The notes: generated from the letters alone by a model not told the origin. Shown: positions 7,322 through 18,534, counted from the stretch's first letter. The stretch is 64,000 nucleotides of DNA from Nocardioides gansuensis (GCF_003076135.1 NZ_QDGZ01000001.1:124001-188000); one strand, 5' to 3'. Program-made: numbers and translations.

Positions 7322-8689
7322 CTACAGAATCGCCCCCGGATTGAGGATCCCGTCGGGGTCGAGGGCGTCCTTGATGCGCCGGGTCAGCGCCATCACGTCG
7401 TCGCCGAGCTGGTCGGGCAGCGCGGGCTTCTTCGCCCGCCCGACGCCGTGCTCTCCGGTGATGGTGCCGCCGAGCTCGATGGCCAGCGCCATCACCTCGT
7501 GGAAGGCCTTCCTGGCGCGCTCGTCGGAGCCGGGGTCTGCGGCGTCGTAGACGATGAGCGGGTGGGTGTTGCCGTCGCCCGCGTGGGCCACGACGGCGAT
7601 CTCGACCCCGCACCGCTCGGCGATGCCGGCGACCCCGTCCACCAGCGCAGGCAGCAGCGGCACCGGGACGCCGACGTCCTCGAAGAGCACGCTGCCTCGC
7701 TGCTCGAGCGCAAGGAAGGCGTTGCGCCGGGCGGCGACGAACAGCTCCGCCTCCTCGGGGTCGGTGGTCGTGAAGACGGCGGCCGCGCCCTCGCGCTCGC
7801 AGCACTCCCGGATCATCTCGATCTCCGCCTCGCAGGCGGCGCCCGTCGCGTCGGACTGGGCGAGCAGCAGCGCGCCGGTGGCGCGGTCGAGCCCGTGGGA
7901 GCGCCAGTCCTCGACGGCGTTGATGGCGGTGTTGTCCATCAGCTCCAGCATCGAGGCACGCACCCGCTGGCGGATCGCCACGACCGCCCGCGACGCGGCG
8001 GTCATCGTCGGGAACGCGCTGACCAGCGTCGCACCGGCGACCTGCACCGGCACGAGCCGGAGGACCGCGCGGGTGATGATGCCGAGGGTGCCCTCGCTGC
8101 CGACGAAGAGCTTGAGCAGCGGCAGCCCGGCGACGTCCTTGATCTGCTTGCCGCCCAGCCTGACCAGGGTGCCGTCGGCGAGCACCACGTCCATGCCGAG
8201 CACGTAGTCGGTGGTCACGCCGTACTTCACGCAGCACAGGCCGCCCGCGTTGGTCGCGAGGTTGCCGCCGATCGAGCAGATCTCGTACGACGAGGGGTCG
8301 GGCGGGTACCACAAGCCGTGCTCGGCGGCGGCGATCTTGACGTCGACGTTGAGGGCGCCGGGCTCGACGATCGCGACCTGGCACGCTTGGTCGATCTCGA
8401 CCGCGCGCATCCGCTCGAGCGAGATCGTGATGCCGCCCTCGACGGCGGAGGACCCGCCCGAGAGGCCGGTGCCGGCGCCGCGGGGGACTACGGGCACCCG
8501 GTGCTCGGCTGCCCACCGCACCGCCACCTGCACCTGGGCGGCGTCCTCGGCCCGCACCACCGCAGCCGGCGTCCCGGCCGAGCCGTCCCGGGCGAAGTCC
8601 TCGCGGTACTTCTCCATCTCGGCCGCGCCGGTGACCACCACGCCTTCCGGGAGGGCATCGACCAGGCGCGCGAGCACGTCGGCCTCCAT
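7322..8689 (-). CDS. glcD: Glycolate oxidase, FAD-binding subunit (GlcD-like)
   Basis: 455 residues, VAO/PCMH-type flavoprotein. FAD-binding motifs include VVPRGAGTGLSGGS (about 68-81) and SIGGNLATNAGGLCCVKYG (about 139-157); the C terminus has VVAHAGDGNTHPLI and TGEHGVGRAKK, the conserved FAD-oxidase C blocks, and ends in DPDGILNPG. It oxidises glycolate (or D-lactate-like 2-hydroxy acids) to the 2-oxo acid. No glcE or glcF partner is present, so it may be a single-subunit enzyme passing electrons elsewhere. The aminotransferase that would use glyoxylate follows by 10 bases. Confidence 0.88.
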   Translation of the reverse strand: MEADVLARLVDALPEGVVVTGAAEMEKYREDFARDGSAGTPAAVVRAEDAAQVQVAVRWAAEHRVPVVPRGAGTGLSGGSSAVEGGITISLERMRAVEIDQACQVAIVEPGALNVDVKIAAAEHGLWYPPDPSSYEICSIGGNLATNAGGLCCVKYGVTTDYVLGMDVVLADGTLVRLGGKQIKDVAGLPLLKLFVGSEGTLGIITRAVLRLVPVQVAGATLVSAFPTMTAASRAVVAIRQRVRASMLELMDNTAINAVEDWRSHGLDRATGALLLAQSDATGAACEAEIEMIRECCEREGAAAVFTTTDPEEAELFVAARRNAFLALEQRGSVLFEDVGVPVPLLPALVDGVAGIAERCGVEIAVVAHAGDGNTHPLIVYDAADPGSDERARKAFHEVMALAIELGGTITGEHGVGRAKKPALPDQLGDDVMALTRRIKDALDPDGILNPGAIL

Positions 8690-8764
8690 GGCCCCACTCT
8701 GCCATCACGTGCCGCCATCTGGAGCGGGGGAGCGCTCCGGGCACCGGCAAGGCACGATGGAGCC

Positions 8765-11071
<2,307 letters not shown>

Positions 11072-11081
11072 GGGGACCCCG

Positions 11082-11915
11082 ATGGGACGCGTGACGACGC
11101 GGCGACCCGTGGTGCGCATCCGCGACGGGATGGTGACGCGCCGCCCGGACACGATGACCGTCGAGGAGCCGATGGAGCTCCGGGTCGACGGGCGCGCCCT
11201 CACCGTCACCATGCGCACCCCTGGCCACGACTTCGACCTCGCAGCGGGCTTCCTCGTGGGCGAAGGCGTCGTGTGGTCGGCCGACCAGGTCAGAGCCGTC
11301 CGCTACTGCGCAGGGGCGACCGCGGACGGAGGCAACACCTACAACGTCGTCGATGTGTCGCTGGCGCCGGGCGTGGTGCTGCCGGAGCTGACCCTCGAGC
11401 GCAACTTCTACACCACCTCGTCCTGCGGGCTGTGCGGCAAGGCGAGCCTGGAGGCCGTGGAGACCTCGGCGCGGTGGTCGGTCGCCGACGACCCGCTGGT
11501 CGTGTCTCCCGAGCTCCTCACGTCACTGCCTGATCGGCTCCGCGCGGCCCAGCGCGTCTTCGACGTCACGGGTGGACTGCACGCAGCCGGGCTGTTCTCG
11601 GCCGAGGGCGAGCTGCTCACCCTCCGTGAGGACGTCGGCCGGCACAACGCCGTGGACAAGGTCGTCGGCGACGCGCTCCAGTCCGGGCTGCTGCCGCTGC
11701 GGAGCACCGTCCTGATGGTCAGTGGCCGGGCCTCGTTCGAGCTCGTCCAGAAGGCGGTGATGGCCGGGATCCCCATGCTCGCCGCGGTGTCGGCGCCCTC
11801 CTCGCTCGCCGTGGACCTCGCCGCCGAGCGCGGGATGACGCTCGTCGGGTTCCTGCGCGGCTCCTCGCTCAACATCTACACCGCCCCCGAACGGATCGGG
11901 ATGATGGACCCATGA
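11082..11915 (+). CDS. fdhD: Formate dehydrogenase accessory sulfurtransferase FdhD
   Basis: 277 residues. The conserved CGLC pair (SSCGLCGK, near residue 111) is the persulfide-carrying motif, and GLHAAGLF, REDVGRHNAVDKVVG and SGRASFELVQKA blocks are characteristic. FdhD takes sulfur from a cysteine desulfurase and inserts it into the bis-MGD cofactor. It begins 10 bases after the oxidoreductase gene, which makes that enzyme its client, and its stop overlaps the CBS gene by four bases. Confidence 0.95.
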   Translation: MGRVTTRRPVVRIRDGMVTRRPDTMTVEEPMELRVDGRALTVTMRTPGHDFDLAAGFLVGEGVVWSADQVRAVRYCAGATADGGNTYNVVDVSLAPGVVLPELTLERNFYTTSSCGLCGKASLEAVETSARWSVADDPLVVSPELLTSLPDRLRAAQRVFDVTGGLHAAGLFSAEGELLTLREDVGRHNAVDKVVGDALQSGLLPLRSTVLMVSGRASFELVQKAVMAGIPMLAAVSAPSSLAVDLAAERGMTLVGFLRGSSLNIYTAPERIGMMDP

Positions 11916-12358
11916 CGACCGAATGCCACCCCCGGAGTGCAGAGGCTGCTGCACCGCCGCGTGTCGTCGCGGACGCGATGATCCACCACCCGAAGGTCCA
12001 CGGCGTGCAGGCGACGGTCGCCGACCTCCGCAGGTTCTTCGAGGACGACCACGTGCACCTCGCCCTCGTCGTCGACGGGGGCCGGCTGGTCTCGGTGGTC
12101 GACCGCGACGACCTGCTGGAGGAGCTGTCCGGCGACACCCTTGCCGCGGCCCTGGGCTCCCTGGACGACCGGCTGGTCGCGCCGGACACCGACCTGACCG
12201 CCACACGGCAGCGGATGGCCGCCGACGGCGGCCGGCGGCTCGCGGTCGTGGACGACGACCTCACCCTGCTGGGTCTGCTGTGCCTCAAGCGCAGCGGCAC
12301 CGGCTTCTGCTCCGACTCCGACGTGAGCGCGCGCGCCCAGGAGCGCGGCCGGGCCTGA
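11912..12358 (+). CDS. CBS-domain protein
   Basis: 148 residues with a single pair of CBS motifs (about 22-70 and 85-130; ALVVDGGRLVSVVDRDDLL and RLAVVDDDLTLLGLLCLK). CBS pairs bind adenosine nucleotides or SAM and act as energy sensors. No enzyme domain is attached. Overlapping fdhD by four bases suggests it serves the molybdoenzyme operon, perhaps as a nucleotide-responsive accessory factor; that role is inferred only from position. The tail has two Cys-Ser rich residues (GTGFCSDSDVSA) of unknown use. Confidence 0.82.
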   Translation: MTTECHPRSAEAAAPPRVVADAMIHHPKVHGVQATVADLRRFFEDDHVHLALVVDGGRLVSVVDRDDLLEELSGDTLAAALGSLDDRLVAPDTDLTATRQRMAADGGRRLAVVDDDLTLLGLLCLKRSGTGFCSDSDVSARAQERGRA

Positions 12359-12372
12359 GGAGGGCCTGGGCG

Positions 12373-12834
12373 CTACTTCGTCCCGCTCGACGCGCCGGGC
12401 AGTATGACGGGGTCGCCGACGCGGATCTCGCCCGAGCCGAGGAGCCGGCAGACCGTGCCGCCCCGGCGGTGCAGGGCCTTCATCGCGCCGGGCGCGATCC
12501 AGTCGTCGAGCAGTCGGCAAGGCGCGGACTGGCGCACCACCTCGAGCTCGACGTCGCCGATCCAGAGCCGGTCGCCCGGCGTGGTCGGCACCGGACCCTG
12601 GGTGATCGTGACGTTGCGCCGCGTGGCGCCGGGGTCGATCTCGGTGCCGAGCTCCGCAGAGGCGTCGGCGAGGTCGGTGAGCGACTGCAGCGTCACGTGG
12701 CGGTGGCGGGTGCCGTGGTAGCGGTCGCCGACCAGGCCGGCGCCCGCCTCGGCGTACACCGACTCCACCGCCCGCGTCGGCAGCCGCCGCGCCTTGGCGA
12801 CGTGGATCGCGTGGACCCGGACCGGCTCGGTCAT
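12373..12834 (-). CDS. MOSC-domain protein
   Basis: 153 residues that form one MOSC domain (molybdenum cofactor sulfurase C-terminal). The family fingerprint is present: GLVGDRYHG near 32-40, TLQSLTDL, RRNVTI near 72, and the conserved Cys in QSAPCRLLDDW near 104-114. Stand-alone MOSC proteins bind Mo cofactor or carry sulfur for detoxification of N-hydroxylated or thiol-type compounds. The ATG overlaps the chrA stop (ATGA), so translation is coupled. Its closeness to the molybdoenzyme operon, on the other strand with stops 14 bases apart, may or may not be meaningful. Confidence 0.85.
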   Translation of the reverse strand: MTEPVRVHAIHVAKARRLPTRAVESVYAEAGAGLVGDRYHGTRHRHVTLQSLTDLADASAELGTEIDPGATRRNVTITQGPVPTTPGDRLWIGDVELEVVRQSAPCRLLDDWIAPGAMKALHRRGGTVCRLLGSGEIRVGDPVILPGASSGTK

Positions 12835-14195
12835 CCGAGGAGCTGCTGGACGGGGTAGGCGCACAGCCCCACGAGCGCGCACAGCCCGAGGGTCCGCAGC
12901 GGGCTCCAGCCGCGACTGAACATCACGAACAGCGCCACGGCCGTGAGCGCGAAGGCAAAGGGGTCCCAGCTCGAGATCACCGGGACATCGAGCCGGACCG
13001 GGCCGGAGGTGACGGTGTGGCTCTCGTCGAAGAGGTTGTGCAGCGCGAAGAAGACCGCGAGGTTGGCGATCACCCCGACGACGGCCGCGGTGATGCCGGT
13101 GAGGGCAGCAGAGAGGTGCTGGTTGTGGCGGAGCCGCTCGACGTAGGGCGCTCCCAGCAGCACGAAGAGGAAGCAGGGCACGAAGGTCACCCAGGTGACC
13201 AGCAGCGAGGCGACCAACGCCGCGACCCACGGGTCGAGCGCCCCCGGGGAGCGGAAGGCGCCGACGAAGGCGACGAACTGCACGACCATGATGAGCGGCC
13301 CCGGCGTCGTCTCGGCGAGCGCGAGCCCGCGCACCATCTCGCCTGGCGTGAGCCAGCCGTAGACGCCGACCGCCTGCTGGGCGACGAAGGCGAGGACCGC
13401 GTAGGCGCCACCGAAGGTGACCACCGCCGTGCCGGAGAAGAAGAGCCCCTGGTCGAGCAGCACCGGTGTCGAGGCGAGGAAGAGGGCGCAGGCGGCCACC
13501 GGGGTGAACCAGAGCAGGAGGCCGACTGTCACGACCCCCAACGACCGCCGTCTCGAAGGCAGCTCGTGGTGGAGCGCCTCGTCGCTGATGAGCGGCTGCG
13601 GACCGTCCTGGGCACCGTGGCCGGCGCCGTCCTGCACGATCGGCCACCGGCGGCTGAGCAGCCAGCCGATCACTCCGGCGGCGAGCACGACCACCGGGAA
13701 GGGGACCGCGAAGAGGGTCAGCGCGAGGAACGACGCGACCGCGAGGCCGGTGAGCGCGACGTGGTGGAGGGTGCGCTTGCCCACCTTGTGCACGGCCTGG
13801 ACGACGATCGCGATGACCGCCGGGGCGACGCCGGCGAAGAGCGCCGCGACGAGGTCGGTCTCGCCGAACGCGACGTAGATCGCGGAGAGCACCAGCAGCG
13901 CGAGCATGCCGGGCAGCACGAAGAGGCTGCCGGCGATCAGCCCGCCGCGGGTGCCGTTGAGCAGCCAGCCGGTGTAGATCGCCAGCTGCTGGGCCTCCGG
14001 CCCGGGCAGGAGCATGCAGTAGTTGAGCGCGTGCAGGAACCGCTGCTGCCCGATCCACCGCTTCTCGTCGACGAGCTTGTGCTGCATCACCGCGATCTGG
14101 CCGGCCGGACCCCCGAAGGTCTGCAGCGAGATCGAGAACCATGCGCGCGTCGCGTCGCGGAGGGGGATCACGTCCTCGCGAGCCGCCTGCGCCAT
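12831..14195 (-). CDS. chrA: Chromate transporter ChrA, long-chain type
   Basis: 454 residues, two homologous CHR domains and about ten transmembrane helices. Each half shows the family signature: SISLQTFGGPAGQIAVMQ with LLPGPEAQQLAIYTGWL (first half) and GTAVVTFGGAYAVLAFVAQQ with ETTPGPLIMVVQFVAFVGA (second half). LCHR proteins export chromate with proton exchange. A hydrophilic His-containing linker (about 200-230) joins the halves. It follows the hydrolase gene by seven bases and overlaps the MOSC gene, so it belongs to the operon 15396 to 12373. Confidence 0.92.
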   Translation of the reverse strand: MAQAAREDVIPLRDATRAWFSISLQTFGGPAGQIAVMQHKLVDEKRWIGQQRFLHALNYCMLLPGPEAQQLAIYTGWLLNGTRGGLIAGSLFVLPGMLALLVLSAIYVAFGETDLVAALFAGVAPAVIAIVVQAVHKVGKRTLHHVALTGLAVASFLALTLFAVPFPVVVLAAGVIGWLLSRRWPIVQDGAGHGAQDGPQPLISDEALHHELPSRRRSLGVVTVGLLLWFTPVAACALFLASTPVLLDQGLFFSGTAVVTFGGAYAVLAFVAQQAVGVYGWLTPGEMVRGLALAETTPGPLIMVVQFVAFVGAFRSPGALDPWVAALVASLLVTWVTFVPCFLFVLLGAPYVERLRHNQHLSAALTGITAAVVGVIANLAVFFALHNLFDESHTVTSGPVRLDVPVISSWDPFAFALTAVALFVMFSRGWSPLRTLGLCALVGLCAYPVQQLLG

Positions 14196-14202
14196 GCCCG
14201 CA

Positions 14203-14775
14203 TCATGCCAGCCGGGTCAGGAACTCCAGCACGCGGCGGGTCAGCAGGGTGGCGGCCTCCGCGTCGTAGTCAGGCACGCTCGAGTCGGTGAACAGGTGGC
14301 CGTCGCCGGGGTAGACGAACAGCTCGGCTCCCTCCACCTGTGCCGCGAGCGCCCGGGCGGCGTCGAGGTCGCCCTCGGCCATCCACGGGTCGTCGGCCAT
14401 CCCGTGCACCTGCACCGGCACGCCGTTCGGCCAGGCGCCGAAGGCCTCCGTCGGGATACATCCGTGCAGCAGCAGGGCTCCCCTGGCTCCTGGGCGGGTC
14501 TGGGTGAGCTGCTGCGCCGGGGCCGCGCCGAGCGACATCCCCGCGTAGACCAGCGTCTCCGGCAGCACCGCGGCGACCTCGGCGGCCCGTTGTTGGATCA
14601 TGTCGAACCCGATCGCCTGTGCGTGGGCGACACCCTCGTCGGTGGTGGCGAAGATCTCCCCGTCGTAGAGATCCGGCACGTGGACCTCGTGGCCCGCGTC
14701 GCGCAGCTCCTGGGCAAAGGCCCGGACCCCCTCGGTCAGTCCCTGCGCATGGTGGAACAGCAGCACCTCGGCCAT
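14203..14775 (-). CDS. Dienelactone-hydrolase-family alpha/beta hydrolase
   Basis: 190 residues. The nucleophile elbow is GMSLGA (about 99-104), so the catalytic residue is Ser where classical dienelactone hydrolase has Cys; the Asp and His are likely in GMADDP and PGDGHLFTD. FHHAQGLTEGVRAFAQELRDAGHEV matches the DLH-family start. ATG 14775 is preferred because a GAGGAGAAG lies about 10 bases upstream, whereas the longer frame begins with Arg-rich sequence. Substrate unknown. Confidence 0.85.
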   Translation of the reverse strand: MAEVLLFHHAQGLTEGVRAFAQELRDAGHEVHVPDLYDGEIFATTDEGVAHAQAIGFDMIQQRAAEVAAVLPETLVYAGMSLGAAPAQQLTQTRPGARGALLLHGCIPTEAFGAWPNGVPVQVHGMADDPWMAEGDLDAARALAAQVEGAELFVYPGDGHLFTDSSVPDYDAEAATLLTRRVLEFLTRLA

Positions 14776-14835
14776 CTTCACTTCTCCTCTTCGTCGAGCG
14801 ACCCCGAGACGGACCCTAGACGCGACCAGGGACAC

Positions 14836-15396
14836 TCACCGGAGCCGGAGGGCTCGCAGCACGACGGCATCGCCCTCCTCGCTGGCCAGCGCCTCCCAGC
14901 CGTGCGGGTCGAGCACGGAGATCACCGCGGCGGGATCGAACGCGGGCTGTGCGGTCCCGGAGTGATCGTGCCCGCCCGCCCCGTGGCCGGCGACGAGCAG
15001 CGTGCCGCCCGGAGCGACGGCGCCCGCGAGCGCCCGGTAGTAGCTGTCGTAGCCACCCTCGGGCACGTGGACGAACTGGGAGGAGACCAGGTCGTACGCC
15101 GCGTCCGGCGCCCATGCGGCCAGGTCGGCCTCGACCCATTCGACCCGGTCGGCGCCGGGCCGGGTGCGCGCGCGTGCGAGCGCGGTCGTCGAGATGTCGA
15201 CGGCAGTGACCCGCCAGCCCTGCTCGGCCAGCCACAGGGCGTCCGCTCCCTCGCCGCAGCCCGAGTCGAGCGCCGAGCCGGGGGTCAGCGTCGAGGCGGC
15301 CGCGACGAGCTGCGGGTGGGGCCGGCCGTGCCCGTGGTGGTCGTGCCCGGGATGCCGGTAGTGCTCGTCCCAGGAGGCCTTGTCGAAGTCGTTCAT
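14836..15396 (-). CDS. Class I SAM methyltransferase with His-rich N terminus
   Basis: 186 residues. The SAM-binding motif I is ALDSGCGEGADALWLAEQGW (about 42-61), followed by VTAVDIS with the ribose-binding Asp and WVEADLAAWAP. It resembles the tellurite/thiopurine-type small methyltransferases. Odd feature: residues ~14-27 are His-rich (HPGHDHHGHGRPHP), a likely metal-binding arm. It is the first gene of a same-strand run leading to chrA, with a 60-base gap before the hydrolase. Confidence 0.83.
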   Translation of the reverse strand: MNDFDKASWDEHYRHPGHDHHGHGRPHPQLVAAASTLTPGSALDSGCGEGADALWLAEQGWRVTAVDISTTALARARTRPGADRVEWVEADLAAWAPDAAYDLVSSQFVHVPEGGYDSYYRALAGAVAPGGTLLVAGHGAGGHDHSGTAQPAFDPAAVISVLDPHGWEALASEEGDAVVLRALRLR

Positions 15397-15476
15397 CGCC
15401 CCAGCATGCCCCGGCGGTCCACGGTCCGGGCGGCATCAGCGCACCGCGAACGCTGCGCGGGCGGCGACGACAGGCC

Positions 15477-15482
15477 TAGCGT
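15477..15482 (+). promoter_or_regulatory. -10 element of the DinB-type gene
   Basis: TAGCGT ends six bases before ATG 15489; no ribosome-binding site precedes the ATG, so a leaderless transcript is likely. Confidence 0.5.
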
Positions 15483-15488
15483 GGATCC

Positions 15489-16244
15489 ATGGGGGAAGAG
15501 ATCTTCGAGCACCGCAACCTCGCCGGCGCGATGTTCCGGGAGGTGAACCTGCGCGGTGCCCGGTTCCGTGAGGCCGATATGCGCGACGTGGTGATGCGCG
15601 GCGTGCTGCTCGCGCACGTGGACATCGACGGCGAGGTCGCCGACCTGCGGATCAACGGCGTGGACGTGGCGCCCCTGGTCGAGGCGGAGCTCGACCGCCG
15701 CGACCCCGACCGGGCGCGGATGCGGCCGACCGACGCGGCCGGCTTCCGCCAGGCGTGGGACATCGTCGAACGGCGCTGGGCCGAGACCGTCGAGCGGGCC
15801 CGCGGCCTCGATCCCGAGCTGCTGCACGCGTCGGTCGACGGGGAGTGGTCGTTCATCCAGACCCTGCGGCACCTCGTCCACGCCACCGACGTGTGGATCA
15901 ACCGCGTGCTCCTGGGCGACCCACGGCCGTGGCACCCGCTGGGGCTGCCCTTCGACGGGGCCGACCCGCACCCGGAGATGCCCTGGGACCGCGAGGCGCG
16001 GCCCACCCTGGACGAGGTGCTCGCGGTGCGTGCCGAGCGGATGGCGACGGTACGCCGGGTGGTCGCCGACCTCACCGACGAGCGACTCGGCGAGCGCACC
16101 ACCCCGGTGGAGGGGCCCTCATGGCCACCTGCCGACGCCTACCCGGTGATCGAGGTGCTGTCGATCGTGCTCAACGAGGAGTGGCAGCACCGCGTCTACG
16201 CCGAGCGTGACCTCGACGCCCTGACCTCCACGCGGACTCCGTAG
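15489..16244 (+). CDS. DinB-family protein with pentapeptide-repeat N terminus
   Basis: 251 residues. Residues ~8-45 are pentapeptide repeats (NLAGAMFREVNLRGARFREA), a short quadrilateral beta helix; residues ~85-240 are a DinB/MDMPI-like four-helix bundle with metal-ligand histidines (LRHLVHATDVW, EEWQHRVYAERDL). Some DinB-like proteins are thiol-dependent (mycothiol or bacillithiol) enzymes. This fusion is seen across actinobacteria but has no assigned function. Confidence 0.83.
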   Translation: MGEEIFEHRNLAGAMFREVNLRGARFREADMRDVVMRGVLLAHVDIDGEVADLRINGVDVAPLVEAELDRRDPDRARMRPTDAAGFRQAWDIVERRWAETVERARGLDPELLHASVDGEWSFIQTLRHLVHATDVWINRVLLGDPRPWHPLGLPFDGADPHPEMPWDREARPTLDEVLAVRAERMATVRRVVADLTDERLGERTTPVEGPSWPPADAYPVIEVLSIVLNEEWQHRVYAERDLDALTSTRTP

Positions 16245-16277
16245 GAGTAGAGCCGGCGACGGGTCCTACCGGGGGCT

Positions 16278-16460
16278 TCACCCAGGGGTCGCGGAGGAAT
16301 CCCGGCGCTCCTCGGCCTCGGCCAGTCTCTGGTGCAACCGCTCGCGCACCTGCTCGGGCGTGTAGGCGCGGCGTACGCGCTCCTGCCGGGCGACCGCGGC
16401 GCCCGTCACCGCGACGCCGACGACGCCGGCCAGGCCCAGCCACTTCCAGAATGCGCGCAC
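16278..16460 (-). CDS. 60-residue single-pass membrane protein
   Basis: Starts at GTG 16460 and reads an N-terminal hydrophobic helix (FWKWLGLAGVVGVAVTGAAV, residues 3-22) followed by a positively charged, helical cytoplasmic tail (VRRAYTPEQVRERLHQRLAE). A TAGGCT at 16468-16473 ends seven bases before the GTG, matching the leaderless pattern in the window, and the tail keeps coding-type third positions. Function unknown. It is divergent from the amidase-like gene, 42 bases apart. Confidence 0.7.
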   Translation of the reverse strand: MRAFWKWLGLAGVVGVAVTGAAVARQERVRRAYTPEQVRERLHQRLAEAEERRDSSATPG

Positions 16461-16502
16461 GCGGGGAAGCCTAACCAGACGGCGACCGGGCAGACTTCGG
16501 CC

Positions 16503-17177
16503 ATGCTCGACATCGACGAGGCGATCGGCCTGACCCGCACGGGCGACCTGTGGCTCTTCCGTGGCCGCACCGTGGCCGACCGCGCCATCCGGGTCCTCAC
16601 CAACGCGCCGGTCAACCACGTTGGCATGGCGGTCGTGGTCGACGACCTGCCACCGCTGATGTGGCACGCGGAGCTCAGCAAGTCGGTCCAGGACGTCTGG
16701 ACGGGCGGCCACCACCGGGGAGTGCAGCTGCACGACCTGGGCGAGTCCGTCCGCCGCTGGCGGGTGACCTACGGGCAGGCGGCCTGGCTGAGGCAGCTCA
16801 CGCCCGAGGTCGGCAGGGCCGAGGAGGACGCGCTGCTGCGCACGATCGCGCGGCTGGACGGGGTGTCCTTCCCGAGCACCGTCAAGGCCGGCTGGCGCTG
16901 GCTGGCGGGCCGGGACTCCTACCTGCCGCGCCGCAAGCGGGGCGAGAAAGTGCGCCCCGAGGACGCCTTCTGCGCCGAGACCGTGGCGATCACGCTCCAG
17001 GAGATGGGCATCCTGCAGGACGACCGCAAGGCGCACTGGTTCGACCCCGGCACCTTCTGGAGCGGCGCCTACCTCCCGCTGCGCAAGGGCTGGCAGTACG
17101 GCGCGGAGCTGCAGGTCGGCCCGCCGCCGGACCCGGCCGCGCGGGTGCCGAGCAGCCGCACCCGCTGGCAGCAGTAG
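16503..17177 (+). CDS. YiiX/NlpC-P60-like permuted papain-fold hydrolase
   Basis: 224 residues resembling the circularly permuted NlpC/P60 (YiiX/YaeF, C92-type) family. The His is in NHVGMAVVV (about 39-47) and the Cys in DAFCAETVAITLQ (about 157-169); between them is a WHAELSKSV segment. Members cleave amide or thioester bonds, some acting on lipids or peptidoglycan. No signal peptide is seen, so it is probably cytoplasmic. CAGACT ends six bases upstream of the ATG. Confidence 0.72.
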   Translation: MLDIDEAIGLTRTGDLWLFRGRTVADRAIRVLTNAPVNHVGMAVVVDDLPPLMWHAELSKSVQDVWTGGHHRGVQLHDLGESVRRWRVTYGQAAWLRQLTPEVGRAEEDALLRTIARLDGVSFPSTVKAGWRWLAGRDSYLPRRKRGEKVRPEDAFCAETVAITLQEMGILQDDRKAHWFDPGTFWSGAYLPLRKGWQYGAELQVGPPPDPAARVPSSRTRWQQ

Positions 17178-17190
17178 TCCCTGCGCTGCG

Positions 17191-18534
17191 TCACTGCTCC
17201 AGCAGGCGCAGCCAGATCTCGCTGGCGGTGGGATACGACGGCACGGCATGCCGCAGCACCTCGACCGGCACCCGGCCCACGATCGCGACGGTCGCCGCGT
17301 GCACGAGCTCGGCCACCTCGGGGCCGACGAAGGTCGCGCCGACCAGCAGGCCGTCCTCGACCACCAGCCGGACCTGCCCGGACAGGTCGTCGCGCAGGAG
17401 GGAGGCGCCGGCCACGCCCGAAAGGTCGGCGTCCAGCACCGTGGCGCCGGGACCGGCCTCGTCCGCCCGGAGGCCGACGGCCGCGACCTGTGGGTCGGTG
17501 AAGACGACCTGCGGCACGGGCACGGTCTCCGGGGGGCTGGGCGGCGACTCGCCGCGGGCGCGGGCCTGGATGAGCGCGCCGGCCTGCCGCGCCTGGTACT
17601 TGCCCCAGTGGGTCAGCGGCGCCTCACCGCTCGCGTCGCCGACGGTGTGCAGCCAGTCGGGCAGCGGGTCGCCCACCTCGTCCAGCCCGAGCTCGTCGGT
17701 GGCGGGGCGCCGCCCCGTGGCGGCGAGCACCTCGGCGACCTCCAGCGTGGAGCCGTCGGACAGCGTCAGGGTGACCGGACCGCCGTGCGGGCGGCCGAGC
17801 TCCGGGGCGCCGGCGGCCTGGTCCCGGCTCGCCGAGGTGACGGACACGCCCAGCCGCACGTCGACGCCGGCGCTGCGCAGGCCCTCGGCGACGAGCTCGC
17901 CGGCGAAGGGCTCGGTGCGCCCCAGCAGCCGGTCGCCGCGCACCAGCACGGTCACGCGGCAGCCCAGGTCGGCCATCCACTGCGCCGCCTCCGACGCGAC
18001 GACCCCGCCGCCGACGATCGCGAGCGACGGGGGCACCTCCTTCACGCCGGTCGCGTCCCGCGACGTCCACGGTGCGACCGCGGCCAGCTCGTCCGGCACC
18101 ACGGCGACGCTGCCGGTGGCGATCACGACGGCCTCGCGGGCCCGCAGCAGCCGGGTCTCCGCCCCCGAGACCACCTCGACCTCGCGCTTGCCCGCGAGCC
18201 GGCCGCGCCCGCGCACGACCGTCAGGCCCGCGCCCTCGGCCCAGGAGACCTGGCCGGAGTCGGAGTAGCGGGAGACCCACACGTCGCGGCGGGCGAGCAG
18301 CCCGGCCACGTCGACGTCGGGGTCGGTGACGCCCTCCAGGTGCCGGGCCGTGCGCCGCACGTCCAGCGGCCGCAGCAGCGCCTTGCTCGGCATGCACGCC
18401 CAGTAGGAGCACTCCCCGCCGAGCAGCTCCGCCTCGACGATCGCGGCCGTGCGGTCCGTGCCCTGCACGGCGTACTGCGCGGCGTTCTCCCCCGCGGGGC
18501 CGCCGCCGATCACGATCACGTCGAACTCGTCCAT
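17191..18534 (-). CDS. Pyridine nucleotide-disulfide oxidoreductase
   Basis: 447 residues with the dihydrolipoamide/mercuric reductase architecture. FAD motif DVIVIGGGPAGENAAQYA at 5-22; redox-active disulfide C-x4-C in GGECSYWACMPSKAL (about 39-53); NAD motif SLAIVGGGVVASEAAQ; second FAD Asp in LHTVGDAS; C-terminal dimerisation domain from about 325. The catalytic His-Glu pair of the family (usually H-P-T-x-S-E) reads SYPTASE, so the His base is Tyr. It lacks the mercury-binding N and C extensions of MerA. The electron acceptor is unknown. Confidence 0.85.
   Translation of the reverse strand: MDEFDVIVIGGGPAGENAAQYAVQGTDRTAAIVEAELLGGECSYWACMPSKALLRPLDVRRTARHLEGVTDPDVDVAGLLARRDVWVSRYSDSGQVSWAEGAGLTVVRGRGRLAGKREVEVVSGAETRLLRAREAVVIATGSVAVVPDELAAVAPWTSRDATGVKEVPPSLAIVGGGVVASEAAQWMADLGCRVTVLVRGDRLLGRTEPFAGELVAEGLRSAGVDVRLGVSVTSASRDQAAGAPELGRPHGGPVTLTLSDGSTLEVAEVLAATGRRPATDELGLDEVGDPLPDWLHTVGDASGEAPLTHWGKYQARQAGALIQARARGESPPSPPETVPVPQVVFTDPQVAAVGLRADEAGPGATVLDADLSGVAGASLLRDDLSGQVRLVVEDGLLVGATFVGPEVAELVHAATVAIVGRVPVEVLRHAVPSYPTASEIWLRLLEQ

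Noticed and set aside
7265..8764. 500-codon upstream extension of the molybdoenzyme frame
   Set aside because: It runs antisense through glcD with shadow composition; homology begins at ATG 8765, which has a suitable -10 upstream.
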